DNA of 64,000 bases from positions 3,844,001 to 3,908,000 of the forward strand of contig NZ_AP031496.1 in the NCBI RefSeq assembly GCF_042850945.1. Direction: 5' to 3'. Of the stretch, positions 26,869 through 36,021 are shown one piece after another. The position numbers and the translations under genes were made by a program. Source of the stretch: Halioxenophilus aromaticivorans (lineage in GTDB: Bacteria > Pseudomonadota > Gammaproteobacteria > Pseudomonadales > Cellvibrionaceae). Below the pieces are notes generated by a model. That model saw only the letters and a program-made list of their open reading frames with translations. It was not told the DNA's origin and searched no databases. The first letter of the stretch is position 1, and every line of letters starts with the position of its first letter.

Positions 26869-27498
26869 GTGATGACAAGCTCCCGCCCTGATACACGCAC
26901 CCATCTGGTCAACACCGCAACCAGCCTGTTTTTAAACAAGAGTTACGGCACAATCAGTACCAGTAAAATCTGTACCTCAGCAGAGGTTAATAAGGGTACC
27001 TTTTACCACTTTTTCCCATCGAAAGCGGCACTGCTAATAGCGGCTTTGGAGAAGTACACAGCCGAGGCCGTTGCCCAGCTGCATCAGATTCAGCACTGCA
27101 GTTTATCTCCAGAACAAAAGTTAAAAGCCTTGTTTGATGTGCCAGCCAACACCAACGCGGTTTGGCTAGAAGAAAACGCGCCCTACTACGGCTGCTTAAT
27201 TAGTAACATCGCGCATGAACTGAGTACCGTAGACGAGCAAATCAGAGTTGCCGCCGCACGCTGTTTGCACGATCTCATCGAAGCCGCCAAACCCGTGGTT
27301 AAGGAATATTGCGACAGCAATAACGTCAGCTTAGATGTCGGTACGGCCACCGAGCGCGTTGTGGCGCTGCTGCAAGGCGGGCTGACCATGGCCAAATTAT
27401 TCAAAGCTAACCAGCATCTGCAGCGGCTAGCTGAGCAAGCCGGGCCAGCTTTGTTGGCGTTGAATAATCAGGAAGATCGGGAAGTGGTGCAAGGTTAG
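26869..27498 (+). CDS. TetR/AcrR-family transcriptional regulator
   Basis: 209 residues. The N-terminal helix-turn-helix is clear (ISTSKICTSAEVNKGTFYHF, then FPSKAALL). The ligand domain is helical, with a Cys in YYGCLISNIAHEL that matches the NemR/AcuR-type core. The start may be GTG 26869 or ATG 26872; AGGAAG lies upstream. It is isolated between two unrelated genes. The ligand is unknown; reactive electrophiles or acids are possible for this subgroup. Confidence 0.85.
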   Translation: MMTSSRPDTRTHLVNTATSLFLNKSYGTISTSKICTSAEVNKGTFYHFFPSKAALLIAALEKYTAEAVAQLHQIQHCSLSPEQKLKALFDVPANTNAVWLEENAPYYGCLISNIAHELSTVDEQIRVAAARCLHDLIEAAKPVVKEYCDSNNVSLDVGTATERVVALLQGGLTMAKLFKANQHLQRLAEQAGPALLALNNQEDREVVQG

Positions 27499-27540
27499 GC
27501 CACCGCCGCTGGACGGCAGTGGTAATAAGAAGCAGGCTAT

Positions 27541-28158
27541 TTAGTAACTGGCTGCTGAAGACGTGGCGAGGGTTGCGCTATCGCTATCTACGGAATCCCA
27601 AGGCAACCACGGCAGATTACCGCGCAGGTTGGCGATTAGTTCCTCTTGCGAGGTTTGCATCAGACCGTAAACGTATAACCCCATACGCGCCATCATGAGT
27701 TGTGTCGCTTTTTCGCGAGCGGCTTGGGCATCAAAGGCTTCGGCCAATACCGATTCATAGACCGCGGTAATTGCCGAAACTTGATCGTTAACCACTTGAG
27801 CCAAACGCTCGTTGCCCATGGAATTCAGCTCTAACAAGCTTTTGACCAGCATGCAGCTTTTAAACTCTGGCTCCAAAGATGTCTTGGCCTCAGCCAAAAC
27901 CATGGTGGCAATGGCTTCCAATTTGTTGCCAACGCCTGCCAGAGAATCCTCGGTCTTTTTTACCGCCTGAGTGCCGTAATAACGCACCGACTCCTCGTAC
28001 AACCCCTCTTTGTTACCGAAGGCATTATACAAGCTGCCAGGCTGTAGCCCGGTGGCACGAAATACATCTTGCATTGAAGCGCAATTATAACCTTTGCGCC
28101 AAAATAGTTCGGTAGCCGCGGCGACCACATCAGACCGATCGAACTTTGCCTTGGCCAT
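27541..28158 (-). CDS. TetR/AcrR-family transcriptional regulator
   Basis: 205 residues. The helix-turn-helix is SMQDVFRATGLQPGSLYNAF followed by GNKEGLYEESV. The helical ligand domain includes EFKSCMLVKSLLELN. Convergent with the TetR gene at 26869 (42 bases between stops) and divergent from the response regulator at 28595. Not a close copy of its neighbour. Ligand and targets are unknown; it may regulate itself from the AT-rich 436-base region upstream. Confidence 0.85.
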   Translation of the reverse strand: MAKAKFDRSDVVAAATELFWRKGYNCASMQDVFRATGLQPGSLYNAFGNKEGLYEESVRYYGTQAVKKTEDSLAGVGNKLEAIATMVLAEAKTSLEPEFKSCMLVKSLLELNSMGNERLAQVVNDQVSAITAVYESVLAEAFDAQAAREKATQLMMARMGLYVYGLMQTSQEELIANLRGNLPWLPWDSVDSDSATLATSSAASY

Positions 28159-28594
28159 AAAAAGTGTTTCCTTGGGGGTTGTTGTAACTAAATAATAGCA
28201 AAAATCAAAAATTGTCCTATAAAAACGATATAAGACCAGCGTATTCTAATTTAGGCGCAGGCCACAGCGCAAATATCGTTCATCGAGAGCGTTTAATTTC
28301 TCGTTATGTCGTCAAATTCATTACGTTGATTTTGACGACGGTTAATTATAGTTAAGTTGGCGTACAAATCTACTACTTTTGTAAAATGATATACTATTTT
28401 TCTATAGATTCCTTAAAAAATTGATAACTAAATGGCACAAAAAAATGGCTTTTGTAGTGCCCGAAAGTTTCTTCTTTATAAGCCCCACCTCGGTAGCGAT
28501 TGCCTAGGACCGGTCTATACTCATCCTAATAGCTAGACGCAATTGCCATTCTCACGCAGCAAGATCGATTACGAACTACCGGCTGAGGGTTTCT
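28159..28594. other. AT-rich intergenic region between divergent regulators
   Basis: 436 bases with no believable gene. AT-rich around 28190-28240 and 28370-28450, as expected for two outward-facing promoters. A TATACT at 28515 is a possible -10 for the response regulator but lacks a good -35. No clear TetR palindrome found. Confidence 0.4.
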
Positions 28595-29746
28595 ATGCCA
28601 GAAACGAAGAACCGCATTTTAGTTGTTGACGACTCCACCTCTGACATTCAATTGATGGTTGAAAACCTCAAACCGTATTTCAATTTGTCAGTGGCTAAAT
28701 CTGGAGCCAAGGCACTGGAGGTAGCGGCCAGCCCCACGCCACCGGATGTCATCTTGCTGGATGGCTCAATGCCCGATATGGACGGTTACGAAACCTGCCA
28801 ACAACTCAAGTCCAACGAAGCCACCAAAGACATTGACGTTATCTTTGTCAGCGCTAATGACACCACCGAGGAAAAACTCAGAGGCTATGACGTTGGAGCC
28901 TGCGATTACCTGATAAAACCGCTGCAACCAGAAGAGCTCCTACAGAAAGTACGGCTAACACTGAGCAATAGGCAGTACCGCGTTGCCAAGGGCGGCAATC
29001 AGCAGATCGCCCTCGATGCCGCCATGGATGCCATACAAGAGGCCAGCGAGCAATCCATCATCATCGACTTTTTACGCCAAAGCTTCGCAGCCGCCGACGT
29101 GCTCGAACTGGCAGAACTTATTTGCGAAACCACCCATAGTTTCGGCCTAAACAGCTTGGTGCAGATCCGGTTGGACAGCGAAAATGTCAACGCCTCCAGC
29201 ACCGGCGATATGACGGAATTGGAAAAAGAGCTGCTCTACAAGCTAAAAGATGGAGGGAGAATTATTCAGCGAGGTAACCGCCTGGTTTTGAATTTCGATA
29301 ACCTCACGCAAATCATCAAAGATCTACCAGAGGACGAAGAAAAAGCCGGCCGCCTGCGCGACCATCTAATGCTTATATTAGAGAGTGCCGATAATCACTG
29401 TAACTCCCTGGCACTGACCACCGATATTCGCCGCCTAATCAGCGAATTTAAAAACTCCCTGATCACAATCACGGAATTACAGCGCACACAGAAGCTGGAA
29501 AACATTCAGATTTTGGACAACATGGTGGAAGAAGTTAATGTGGAGTTTTTGTCTTGCGGTCTCACCGACCAGCAGGAATCCGCCATTCTTAGCATCATCA
29601 GCCAAGCCGTAGAAGCAGGCCTAGCTAACTTCGAGCGCGGCGTCAAAATGGATGAGGACCTACACCAATTAGCCGAGCAGATTGCCGAGAAAATTTACCA
29701 ATCGGTGGAAAGCAAAGAGAAGGTTGAAAGCATCGAGCTGTTTTAA
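28595..29746 (+). CDS. Response regulator with REC domain and uncharacterised output region
   Basis: 383 residues. REC domain at residues 6-125: acidic pair Asp12/Asp13, phosphoacceptor Asp56 (ILLDGSMPDMDG), Lys108 (DYLIKPL). The remaining 250 residues are mainly helical with no DNA-binding, GGDEF, EAL or HD motif that I can see; part (ELAELICETTHSFGLNSLVQ) is GAF-like. It is likely a signalling adaptor. No kinase is adjacent; the hybrid kinase of the H-NOX pair starts 5 kb away on the other strand and is a possible but unproven partner. Confidence 0.85.
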   Translation: MPETKNRILVVDDSTSDIQLMVENLKPYFNLSVAKSGAKALEVAASPTPPDVILLDGSMPDMDGYETCQQLKSNEATKDIDVIFVSANDTTEEKLRGYDVGACDYLIKPLQPEELLQKVRLTLSNRQYRVAKGGNQQIALDAAMDAIQEASEQSIIIDFLRQSFAAADVLELAELICETTHSFGLNSLVQIRLDSENVNASSTGDMTELEKELLYKLKDGGRIIQRGNRLVLNFDNLTQIIKDLPEDEEKAGRLRDHLMLILESADNHCNSLALTTDIRRLISEFKNSLITITELQRTQKLENIQILDNMVEEVNVEFLSCGLTDQQESAILSIISQAVEAGLANFERGVKMDEDLHQLAEQIAEKIYQSVESKEKVESIELF

Positions 29747-29767
29747 CCGGGGGCTCTACCTCCACCC

Positions 29768-30388
29768 TCAGCTATTTTTCGCAACCTGCTTCTCAGCCTG
29801 CTGTAGCGCCTCTGGTGTGTCGATATCCCAACACACGGCCGCATCCTCTAGGGCGATCTCCTGCACAGACTGTGGGTTAGCCTGTAAAACTCCAACACCA
29901 CCCTGATCGCCCTGAAGCTGCCTTAACTGCGGCCAGAATTGCCGGCCAAATAAAACCGGATGCCCTGGCCTACCCTGCCAACTGGGCCGGACGATTTTAT
30001 CGACTGCGCCTGCCGCCGCCAGCGTCTCTAAAGTCGCCACTTTGATCAATGGCATGTCCGCCAACACCACCGCCAAAAAATCAAAGCTGTCGGCAGCAAA
30101 GTGCTGGTGAATATAATCCACAGCTTGTGCAATGTTAGAACCCAGCCCAAGCTGCGGCTGTTGGCAGTAATACACGGACTCTGGGGTGATGTTATCGAGG
30201 TCTAACAGGCCGAGGTCGTCACCGGGTTTAGCCGCCAAAAGTGCCTGGCCAAACCCAGCCGCGGCATTGCGCCAGCTACGGGCCAGAAGACTCATCCCGC
30301 CTACCTTCGCCATACGCTTGTCTTCGTGGCCAAACCGGCGTGAGGCGCCGGCGGCCATGACCAGGGCTAGGCCGTGCTTACAAGCCAT
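29768..30388 (-). CDS. MocA-type molybdenum cofactor nucleotidyltransferase
   Basis: 206 residues. The NTP-transferase fold is shown by LVMAAGASRRFG and DKRMAKVGGMSLLARSW at the N-terminus, ADMPLI in the middle, and RPSWQGRPGHPVLFGRQFW. Members such as MocA add a nucleotide to the molybdenum cofactor for xanthine-dehydrogenase-type enzymes. The gene overlaps xdhC upstream by 11 bases. The pair is the usual maturation set, but the xanthine dehydrogenase subunits are not in the window. The link to the ureide locus 4 kb away is functional inference. Confidence 0.85.
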   Translation of the reverse strand: MACKHGLALVMAAGASRRFGHEDKRMAKVGGMSLLARSWRNAAAGFGQALLAAKPGDDLGLLDLDNITPESVYYCQQPQLGLGSNIAQAVDYIHQHFAADSFDFLAVVLADMPLIKVATLETLAAAGAVDKIVRPSWQGRPGHPVLFGRQFWPQLRQLQGDQGGVGVLQANPQSVQEIALEDAAVCWDIDTPEALQQAEKQVAKNS

Positions 30389-31358
30389 CCCGAGGCCTTC
30401 CGCGCAACACCCTCACAACATCAGCCATGACCGCCAGTGCGATTTCCGCCGGGGTTTTGCTGCCCAACGCCAAACCAATAGGCATTTGAATGCGAGCAAC
30501 TTGCTCATCGTTTAGCCCACCGGAACGGCGCAGGCGCTCGGCACGGTTGGCGGAGGTACGTTGGGACCCCATCACGCCGATATAGAAAGCCGGGGTTCTC
30601 ACTGCCTCTATCATGGCTAAATCGTCAATGCGCGGGTCGTGGGTTAGTGCCACCACCGCTGTGGCTGTATGGCTGTTGTCCGCCTGGGCAATAAACAAGG
30701 AAGGCAAAATCGGCTCAAAGGTTACTTCTGGGTTGACGATACTACCTGCCACCTCAGCTCGAGGATCACATACAATCACCTCAAAGCCTAGGGCCACAGC
30801 GAAGTCGGCGCAGGCCACCGCCACCGGCGATACACCGGCGATAATTAAGCGGGCCACCGGGCTGATTTTTATGGCGATGGTGCCATTGTCAGCCTGATAT
30901 TCAACTTTTGGCCCGGTAGCCCTGCCTGCAATAAATGTGGCATTACCCGTTGCAGTATCCACCCGCCGGGTTTGCGCGGTTTCCCCACGCAGTGCGCGTT
31001 GAAATATTTGCAAATGGTCAATGGCCTCGGGTGACGGGGTTAGCTGCTCCACCAACACTTGCAACACGCCATCACAGGGCAATTGCACCCCAGTGCGGGC
31101 GTTATCAGCGCCACCGTATTGCAACACAGTACAACGTTGGGAAAACTCACCTTGTTTAATTCGCTCAATAAAATCTTCCTCTACGCAACCGCCGGACAAA
31201 GAACCAACCACTTCGCCAGCTTGGTTGGCGACCATCAGTGAGCCCGGCGCACGGGGCGAGGAGCCAAAAGTAGATGCCACGGAGCACAACCAAACGGTTT
31301 GCTGTTGATTGAGCCATTTGATGGCCGTTTGTACTACAGAGAGGTCTAGCGGTTGCAT
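30378..31358 (-). CDS. xdhC: XdhC/CoxI-family molybdoenzyme maturation factor
   Basis: 326 residues. N-terminal XdhC/CoxI domain with ASTFGSSPRAPGSLM and VVGSLSGGCVEEDF, and a C-terminal Rossmann-like domain (RLIIAGVSPVAVACADFAVA; VICDP-like strand; VVALTHDPRIDDLAM; YIGVMGSQRTSANRAERL). XdhC binds the molybdenum cofactor, promotes sulfuration and delivers it to xanthine dehydrogenase. Co-transcribed with the MocA-like gene. The GAGHVA phosphate loop common in the family reads GVSPVA here, a modest variation. Confidence 0.88.
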   Translation of the reverse strand: MQPLDLSVVQTAIKWLNQQQTVWLCSVASTFGSSPRAPGSLMVANQAGEVVGSLSGGCVEEDFIERIKQGEFSQRCTVLQYGGADNARTGVQLPCDGVLQVLVEQLTPSPEAIDHLQIFQRALRGETAQTRRVDTATGNATFIAGRATGPKVEYQADNGTIAIKISPVARLIIAGVSPVAVACADFAVALGFEVIVCDPRAEVAGSIVNPEVTFEPILPSLFIAQADNSHTATAVVALTHDPRIDDLAMIEAVRTPAFYIGVMGSQRTSANRAERLRRSGGLNDEQVARIQMPIGLALGSKTPAEIALAVMADVVRVLRGRPRDGL

Positions 31359-31563
31359 GTAGCCTTTATCCAGTGTTGCGTAAGCGGGACGAGAATGGAA
31401 TTAGATGCATTACTCAAGTGGACGTTCGCCTGCTGAACAAAAAAGGCAATACCTTTTCGCTTTATAGATTTCGCCGTGGTGGTGCCATCTGCGGGTGGCC
31501 ACCAGTGGAAATTAAACGAATACGCAAGAGAATTGGAGCGCGAATCGCACCAAACGGAGCGGG

Positions 31564-33915
31564 CTAGGAGTGAGTTTCAATAAATTCACTGATGACGTTT
31601 TCTAATTCTTCGTATTCAAAATCAGCAAACAAGGTTTCGACTTGCTGGGCCAATGCATCAAAGTCTGAACCTTTGCACAAACGACAAAAACTTGCCACCA
31701 AATTTTCGCTTTCTGTGTAATCCAAATTCAGCTTTTTCTGAATACCAGACAGCATCTCTATGACTTGTTCCGGCTCTACGTTGGCGGCTTTTTCAGCTGC
31801 CGGCCGCGCTGGGCTGGTAGTATCGGTTAGATCAAGAATGGCTTTATTCAACTTGGGCAGAGAGTCCAAACAACGACTCATCTGTTGAAGTAATGATGGC
31901 AATGAATCATGCTCATCATTCTTTAAGGCTCGCTCCAGGGCACCAGCAGCGGCCGAGATTTCCGTCGCGCCTAAATTACCACCTGCGCCTTTGATCTGGT
32001 GCGCCAGTGCCTGCACATCGTTTAAAGCACCGTCGTCGTATTTAGCTTGCAGCGTATCACCGGCAGATTCATACATTTTGCAGAAATTCAGTAGCAGTTT
32101 TTTCAGTAGTTGACGATTGCCACTAAGACGTTCCAACGCCTCGATTAGCTTGAAGCCGTCGATGTTTGGCAAGCCGCTCGCCGATGAACCCTCCTGTACC
32201 TGGGAATCGGCTGTTTCATAGTGATCAACGTCAAAATAGTGGATCAGTAACTTTTCGATCACCGCCGGGTCCAGTGGTTTGGTAATGTGATCGTTCATGC
32301 CCGCCGCCAAACTCTTTACCCGATCCTCTCGAGAGGCGTGAGCAGTCATAGCAATAATGGGCAGATCCTCTAAACTTTTACCGGAAAAACGCAACTCCTT
32401 CGCCGCGGTAATGCCGTCTTTAACAGGCATTTGCACGTCTAGAAATACCAGATCGAACTGTGTAGTTTTTATAAAATCAACGGCCTCTTGACCATTTTTC
32501 GCCAATTCCACACTTAGTCCGAAATCTTTCAGTAGATTTTCAGCCACCTGCAGGTTGACTAGGTTATCGTCTACTACCAACACTTGCTTATTATTGAAAC
32601 GGGCCACCTGACGAGAGTCTTGACCGTTGATTTTTAGTAAAAACTGAGGCTGATATACAGCATCGTATATTTCTTGGTTGCGCAACGGTTTAAGCAACTC
32701 CAAATGATCATCCACCCCAGCCTCGCCCAGTTGGTCATAATGCAACAAACGCGTGACCCGGGTATTGGGGACGTCCAATGCGGATTCGTCTTTTTTAATT
32801 TCTGCCATAACCTTGCCCTGAAAATCCACAAACACTACCTCTGGTGAGCGAACCGCAAAACCCAAGGATTTTAGACTGGCAATGGTTTCAAAAAATTGCA
32901 TATCAACATTGGACTGGCTTTCAAACAAGCGTTTAAAAACATCAACGGTAAGCGGGTTATCGCTCACCACGGCAATCACCTTTCGAGATTCCTGCTGGCG
33001 TATCTCCTGGCTGATGGAAGTTGTATCGACCTCTTTCAACTTAACTAAAAAAGAAAACTCAGACCCCTGCCCGGGCTTGCTATCCAATCGAATTTCACAG
33101 CCCATGGCTTTGGCGATACCACTACAAATCGATAACCCCAAACCCGTGCCGCCAAACTTCCGAGTGACCGAGCTATCCGCTTGGTTAAAGGCCGAGAAAA
33201 TACGCGAGACCTGTTCAGTGGCAATGCCAATGCCGGTATCTTTTACCGTAATCAGCACCCGCTGGGCACCAAGGTAACCGACCTTTACAATAATGCAGCC
33301 CGAATCGGTAAACTTAATCGCATTGGAGATAAAATTACTTAAAATTTGCTGTATGCGGAAGCCATCCGCACGGAACAGACGCGGCGTATTAGGATCTATC
33401 AACGTGACCAAATCCAGTTGTTTGGATCGAGCACTGACCGAAAAACTGTGGGCTATGGATTCAACGCATTCTCGTAGATCCACATCTATTTGTTCTAATT
33501 CCACACCGACCGACTCTATTTTAGAGAATTCTAGAATGTCGTTGATGACGGTTATCAACAACTTACTGGAATCCATTGCTGTTTTTATTATGGCCTTCTG
33601 TTGCGTAACGCTGTCGCAATTACGCAATGAATACAGCATGCCAAGCACACCGTTTAAAGGTGTTCTCAACTCATGACTCATATTGGCCAAAAATTCACTC
33701 TTGGCCTTGGCATTGGCCAATGCTTGGTCGCGGGCCTGCTGTAGGTCTTCCGTCCGCTGTCGAACTTCATCTTCCAAATTACGTGTCAGCTCTAACAATC
33801 TCTGGTTAGTATTGTAGAGCTCGATACTTTTGGTCTCTAGTAACTCCTCCGCTTGCAAGCGCGCCTTACGCTCTCGCTCCAATCGTTTTTTCAGGCGTTC
33901 AACTGAATCCGTCAT
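31564..33915 (-). CDS. Cytosolic hybrid histidine kinase of an H-NOX pair (HisKA-HATPase-REC-HPt)
   Basis: 783 residues, no membrane helix. N-terminal coiled coil to about residue 70; HisKA with FLANMSHELRTPLNGVLG (His 81); HATPase with NFISNAIKF, DTGIGI and GGTGLGLSI. A degenerate receiver follows (VVFVDF retained, start acidic pair missing), then an intact receiver (LVVDDN, VFLDVQMPVKDG, ITKPL) and an HPt domain with AHQIKGAGGNLGA. Its start overlaps the H-NOX stop by 4 bases (ATGA). In HnoX/HnoK systems the H-NOX protein regulates kinase autophosphorylation upon NO binding. The final output regulator is not adjacent. Confidence 0.92.
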   Translation of the reverse strand: MTDSVERLKKRLERERKARLQAEELLETKSIELYNTNQRLLELTRNLEDEVRQRTEDLQQARDQALANAKAKSEFLANMSHELRTPLNGVLGMLYSLRNCDSVTQQKAIIKTAMDSSKLLITVINDILEFSKIESVGVELEQIDVDLRECVESIAHSFSVSARSKQLDLVTLIDPNTPRLFRADGFRIQQILSNFISNAIKFTDSGCIIVKVGYLGAQRVLITVKDTGIGIATEQVSRIFSAFNQADSSVTRKFGGTGLGLSICSGIAKAMGCEIRLDSKPGQGSEFSFLVKLKEVDTTSISQEIRQQESRKVIAVVSDNPLTVDVFKRLFESQSNVDMQFFETIASLKSLGFAVRSPEVVFVDFQGKVMAEIKKDESALDVPNTRVTRLLHYDQLGEAGVDDHLELLKPLRNQEIYDAVYQPQFLLKINGQDSRQVARFNNKQVLVVDDNLVNLQVAENLLKDFGLSVELAKNGQEAVDFIKTTQFDLVFLDVQMPVKDGITAAKELRFSGKSLEDLPIIAMTAHASREDRVKSLAAGMNDHITKPLDPAVIEKLLIHYFDVDHYETADSQVQEGSSASGLPNIDGFKLIEALERLSGNRQLLKKLLLNFCKMYESAGDTLQAKYDDGALNDVQALAHQIKGAGGNLGATEISAAAGALERALKNDEHDSLPSLLQQMSRCLDSLPKLNKAILDLTDTTSPARPAAEKAANVEPEQVIEMLSGIQKKLNLDYTESENLVASFCRLCKGSDFDALAQQVETLFADFEYEELENVISEFIETHS

Positions 33916-34463
33916 GAAACGATTCGTACGTTAAACTTTTCTTTAAACAAAGGACCACCATCTAGTGATTGGCGATCAATTTCAATATCTTTCTGAAAGT
34001 GTTTAGCACTGGCTGATATTAGTCCAACCGCCAAATCCGCCAAGGGGCGTTCCGATTGATAATGAAACACCAAGTGATCGTCGGACAACTGCTCGTACCG
34101 AAATTTCGGCAAGCTGGCATCGGGATACAGCTTTAGCACCTCCACATGAATATGCTCATCGACGCTTTTCAAAAAATCAAATAGGTTGTCGTGTTCGTCG
34201 AAAAAGGCCGGAAATTTTTTATAAAACACATCCGCCAAATGCCCCCCAAACGCCAGCAGCAAATCGGCTTCGGGCACATCAACTCGGCGGCTCAGCTCGG
34301 CAAGCAGTTCAGCCAACTCGGAAAACTCGTAGCTGGCAACACTGCAGTAAGCACCGCCGGAGGCTGGCTCTACAGCATCAATAATATCGTCCATCATATC
34401 CGCCCCCCAATTAGCCTCAACCAATTGAGCAAACTCGGTAAAGACAACACCTTTCATTGGCAC
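33912..34463 (-). CDS. H-NOX heme nitric-oxide/oxygen-binding sensor
   Basis: 183 residues, the standard length. Starts MKGVVFTEFAQLVE-type as in the family. The proximal heme His lies in VDEHIHVEVLKLYP (probably His 106). The porphyrin-binding Y-x-S-x-R signature is YQSER (Tyr135, Ser137, Arg139). LLLAFGGHLADVF matches the family's central helix. Cytosolic; binds heme and senses NO, or O2 in some members; no obvious distal Tyr was assigned. Overlaps its hybrid kinase by 4 bases, giving a two-gene operon. Confidence 0.93.
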   Translation of the reverse strand: MPMKGVVFTEFAQLVEANWGADMMDDIIDAVEPASGGAYCSVASYEFSELAELLAELSRRVDVPEADLLLAFGGHLADVFYKKFPAFFDEHDNLFDFLKSVDEHIHVEVLKLYPDASLPKFRYEQLSDDHLVFHYQSERPLADLAVGLISASAKHFQKDIEIDRQSLDGGPLFKEKFNVRIVS

Positions 34464-34728
34464 CCCTTGTTTACTTTTTACGAATAAAAGCCTGAATTAA
34501 ACAACCCAGGGCGAATAAATAATTTATACGCCAAGTGGTTTATTTAATAAAAAGTATAGAAGAGTTTTTACTACAAGCGCGCAATGCTTTGGTAAAGAGA
34601 CTTGTTAAGAATTTTAAAGTCTAAACTGGGTGGAATGACGACGATCACAGTAATGATACGATGATCTATGTGCCAACTGTTTTGGTTTGACGCCCTAAAA
34701 AAGCCATCGTAACTTTTCAGGAAAACTA

Positions 34729-36012
34729 TTAATGGCCAAGGAACTCAGAAAACTCAGCCGTTGCAGCGTAGGATTCCAACGCCTGCATCATTACTGACAG
34801 CGACAAAGACACGTCTTGGGGAATGACGCCCTCGTCAGGGTGATGACTGATACCGCCAGGGCTACGTACAAACAACATCGCCACCGGGCATAGGTCCGCC
34901 ATGGCCATAGCATCGTGGCCGGCACCCGAGGGCAAGAATTTCGACGCCAACCGTGCGTGGGTTGTGGCAGCAATGGCGTCGGCAAAGATGGCTTGAAACT
35001 TACCGTCACATAAAACTGCTGGCGCACTGTGCGTGTGCGCCCAAGAAAACGTTAAGCCACGTAGGGCGACAATGGCTTCTACGGAATCATTAATGGCCAA
35101 CAAAACTTGATCACGAACAGTGTCATTTTGGCTACGCACATCCAAAGACAAAATAACATCGCCGGCGATCACATTAACCGCGCCAGGGCGGGCGAATACC
35201 TGCCCTACAGTTGCGACAACATCACCGCCAAATTTTTTGGCCGTATTTTCTATGGCTAAAATAATGTCAGCGGCACCAGCCAGTGCATCTTTTCTTAAAT
35301 GCATAGGCGTTGTGCCAGAGTGCCCGGCTTGGCCAGACACTCGAATATTACTGCGCCGAGCACCGGCGATTCCGGTCACCACCCCCAGTGGTAGATCCTC
35401 GGCCTCAAGCACTGGCCCCTGCTCAATATGCACTTCCCAATAGCCAATCACTTCATCGCAATGACGTCCGGCAGTGGCACAGCGATTGGGGTCTAAACCA
35501 AAATTGTGCAACGCTTTCGCAAGCGTTATGCCATGGTCATCTTCCAATGCTAACCAGTCGTCTTGCCAGTGGCCGGCGACGGATTTCGAGCCAATTAATG
35601 TCGAACCAAAGCGCGTGCCTTCTTCATCGCAAAAGCCCACCACCTCAATGGCGAAAGGTAGGTGTCGGCCCTGTTCGTGCAGCATGTGCACCAGCTCAAT
35701 GGCGTTTAGTACCCCAAGGATGCCGTCATAGCGGCCGGCGTAGGGTACGGTATCCAAATGCGACCCCAGAATTAACGCAGGCGCATTTTCTTTCTTTCCC
35801 TCGTAACGGCCCCAGATATTACCAACCGCATCCAGCCAGGTGGACATACCCGCTTCGGTCAGCCACTGGCCAACTTGGGCATTAGCCTGCTTTTGCTCCG
35901 GCGTAAGATAGGCTCTCAAAATGCCGTCTGGTAAGGCGCTTAAAGCTGCCAACCGCTCACAGCGCTCTAACACACGACGCGCTGCTTGTTCGTAAATTTC
36001 TGCAATAACCAA
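34729..36012 (-). CDS. Allantoate amidohydrolase (AllC/HpxK type, M20 family)
   Basis: 427 residues. M20 metallohydrolase plan: GSHLDTVPYAGRYDGILGVL (first metal ligands and catalytic Asp), FCDEEGTRFGS (Glu-Glu), HIEQGPVLE, and the dimerisation domain with GQAGHSGTTPMHLRKDA. Splits allantoate to ureidoglycine, CO2 and ammonia in the cytoplasm. Beta-ureidopropionase and N-carbamoyl amino-acid hydrolases are close relatives. The gene is 9 bases after the ureidoglycine aminotransferase, as in Klebsiella hpxJ-hpxK, which favours allantoate. Last gene of the leftward series. Confidence 0.88.
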   Translation of the reverse strand: MVIAEIYEQAARRVLERCERLAALSALPDGILRAYLTPEQKQANAQVGQWLTEAGMSTWLDAVGNIWGRYEGKKENAPALILGSHLDTVPYAGRYDGILGVLNAIELVHMLHEQGRHLPFAIEVVGFCDEEGTRFGSTLIGSKSVAGHWQDDWLALEDDHGITLAKALHNFGLDPNRCATAGRHCDEVIGYWEVHIEQGPVLEAEDLPLGVVTGIAGARRSNIRVSGQAGHSGTTPMHLRKDALAGAADIILAIENTAKKFGGDVVATVGQVFARPGAVNVIAGDVILSLDVRSQNDTVRDQVLLAINDSVEAIVALRGLTFSWAHTHSAPAVLCDGKFQAIFADAIAATTHARLASKFLPSGAGHDAMAMADLCPVAMLFVRSPGGISHHPDEGVIPQDVSLSLSVMMQALESYAATAEFSEFLGH

Positions 36013-36021
36013 ATGAGTAAC

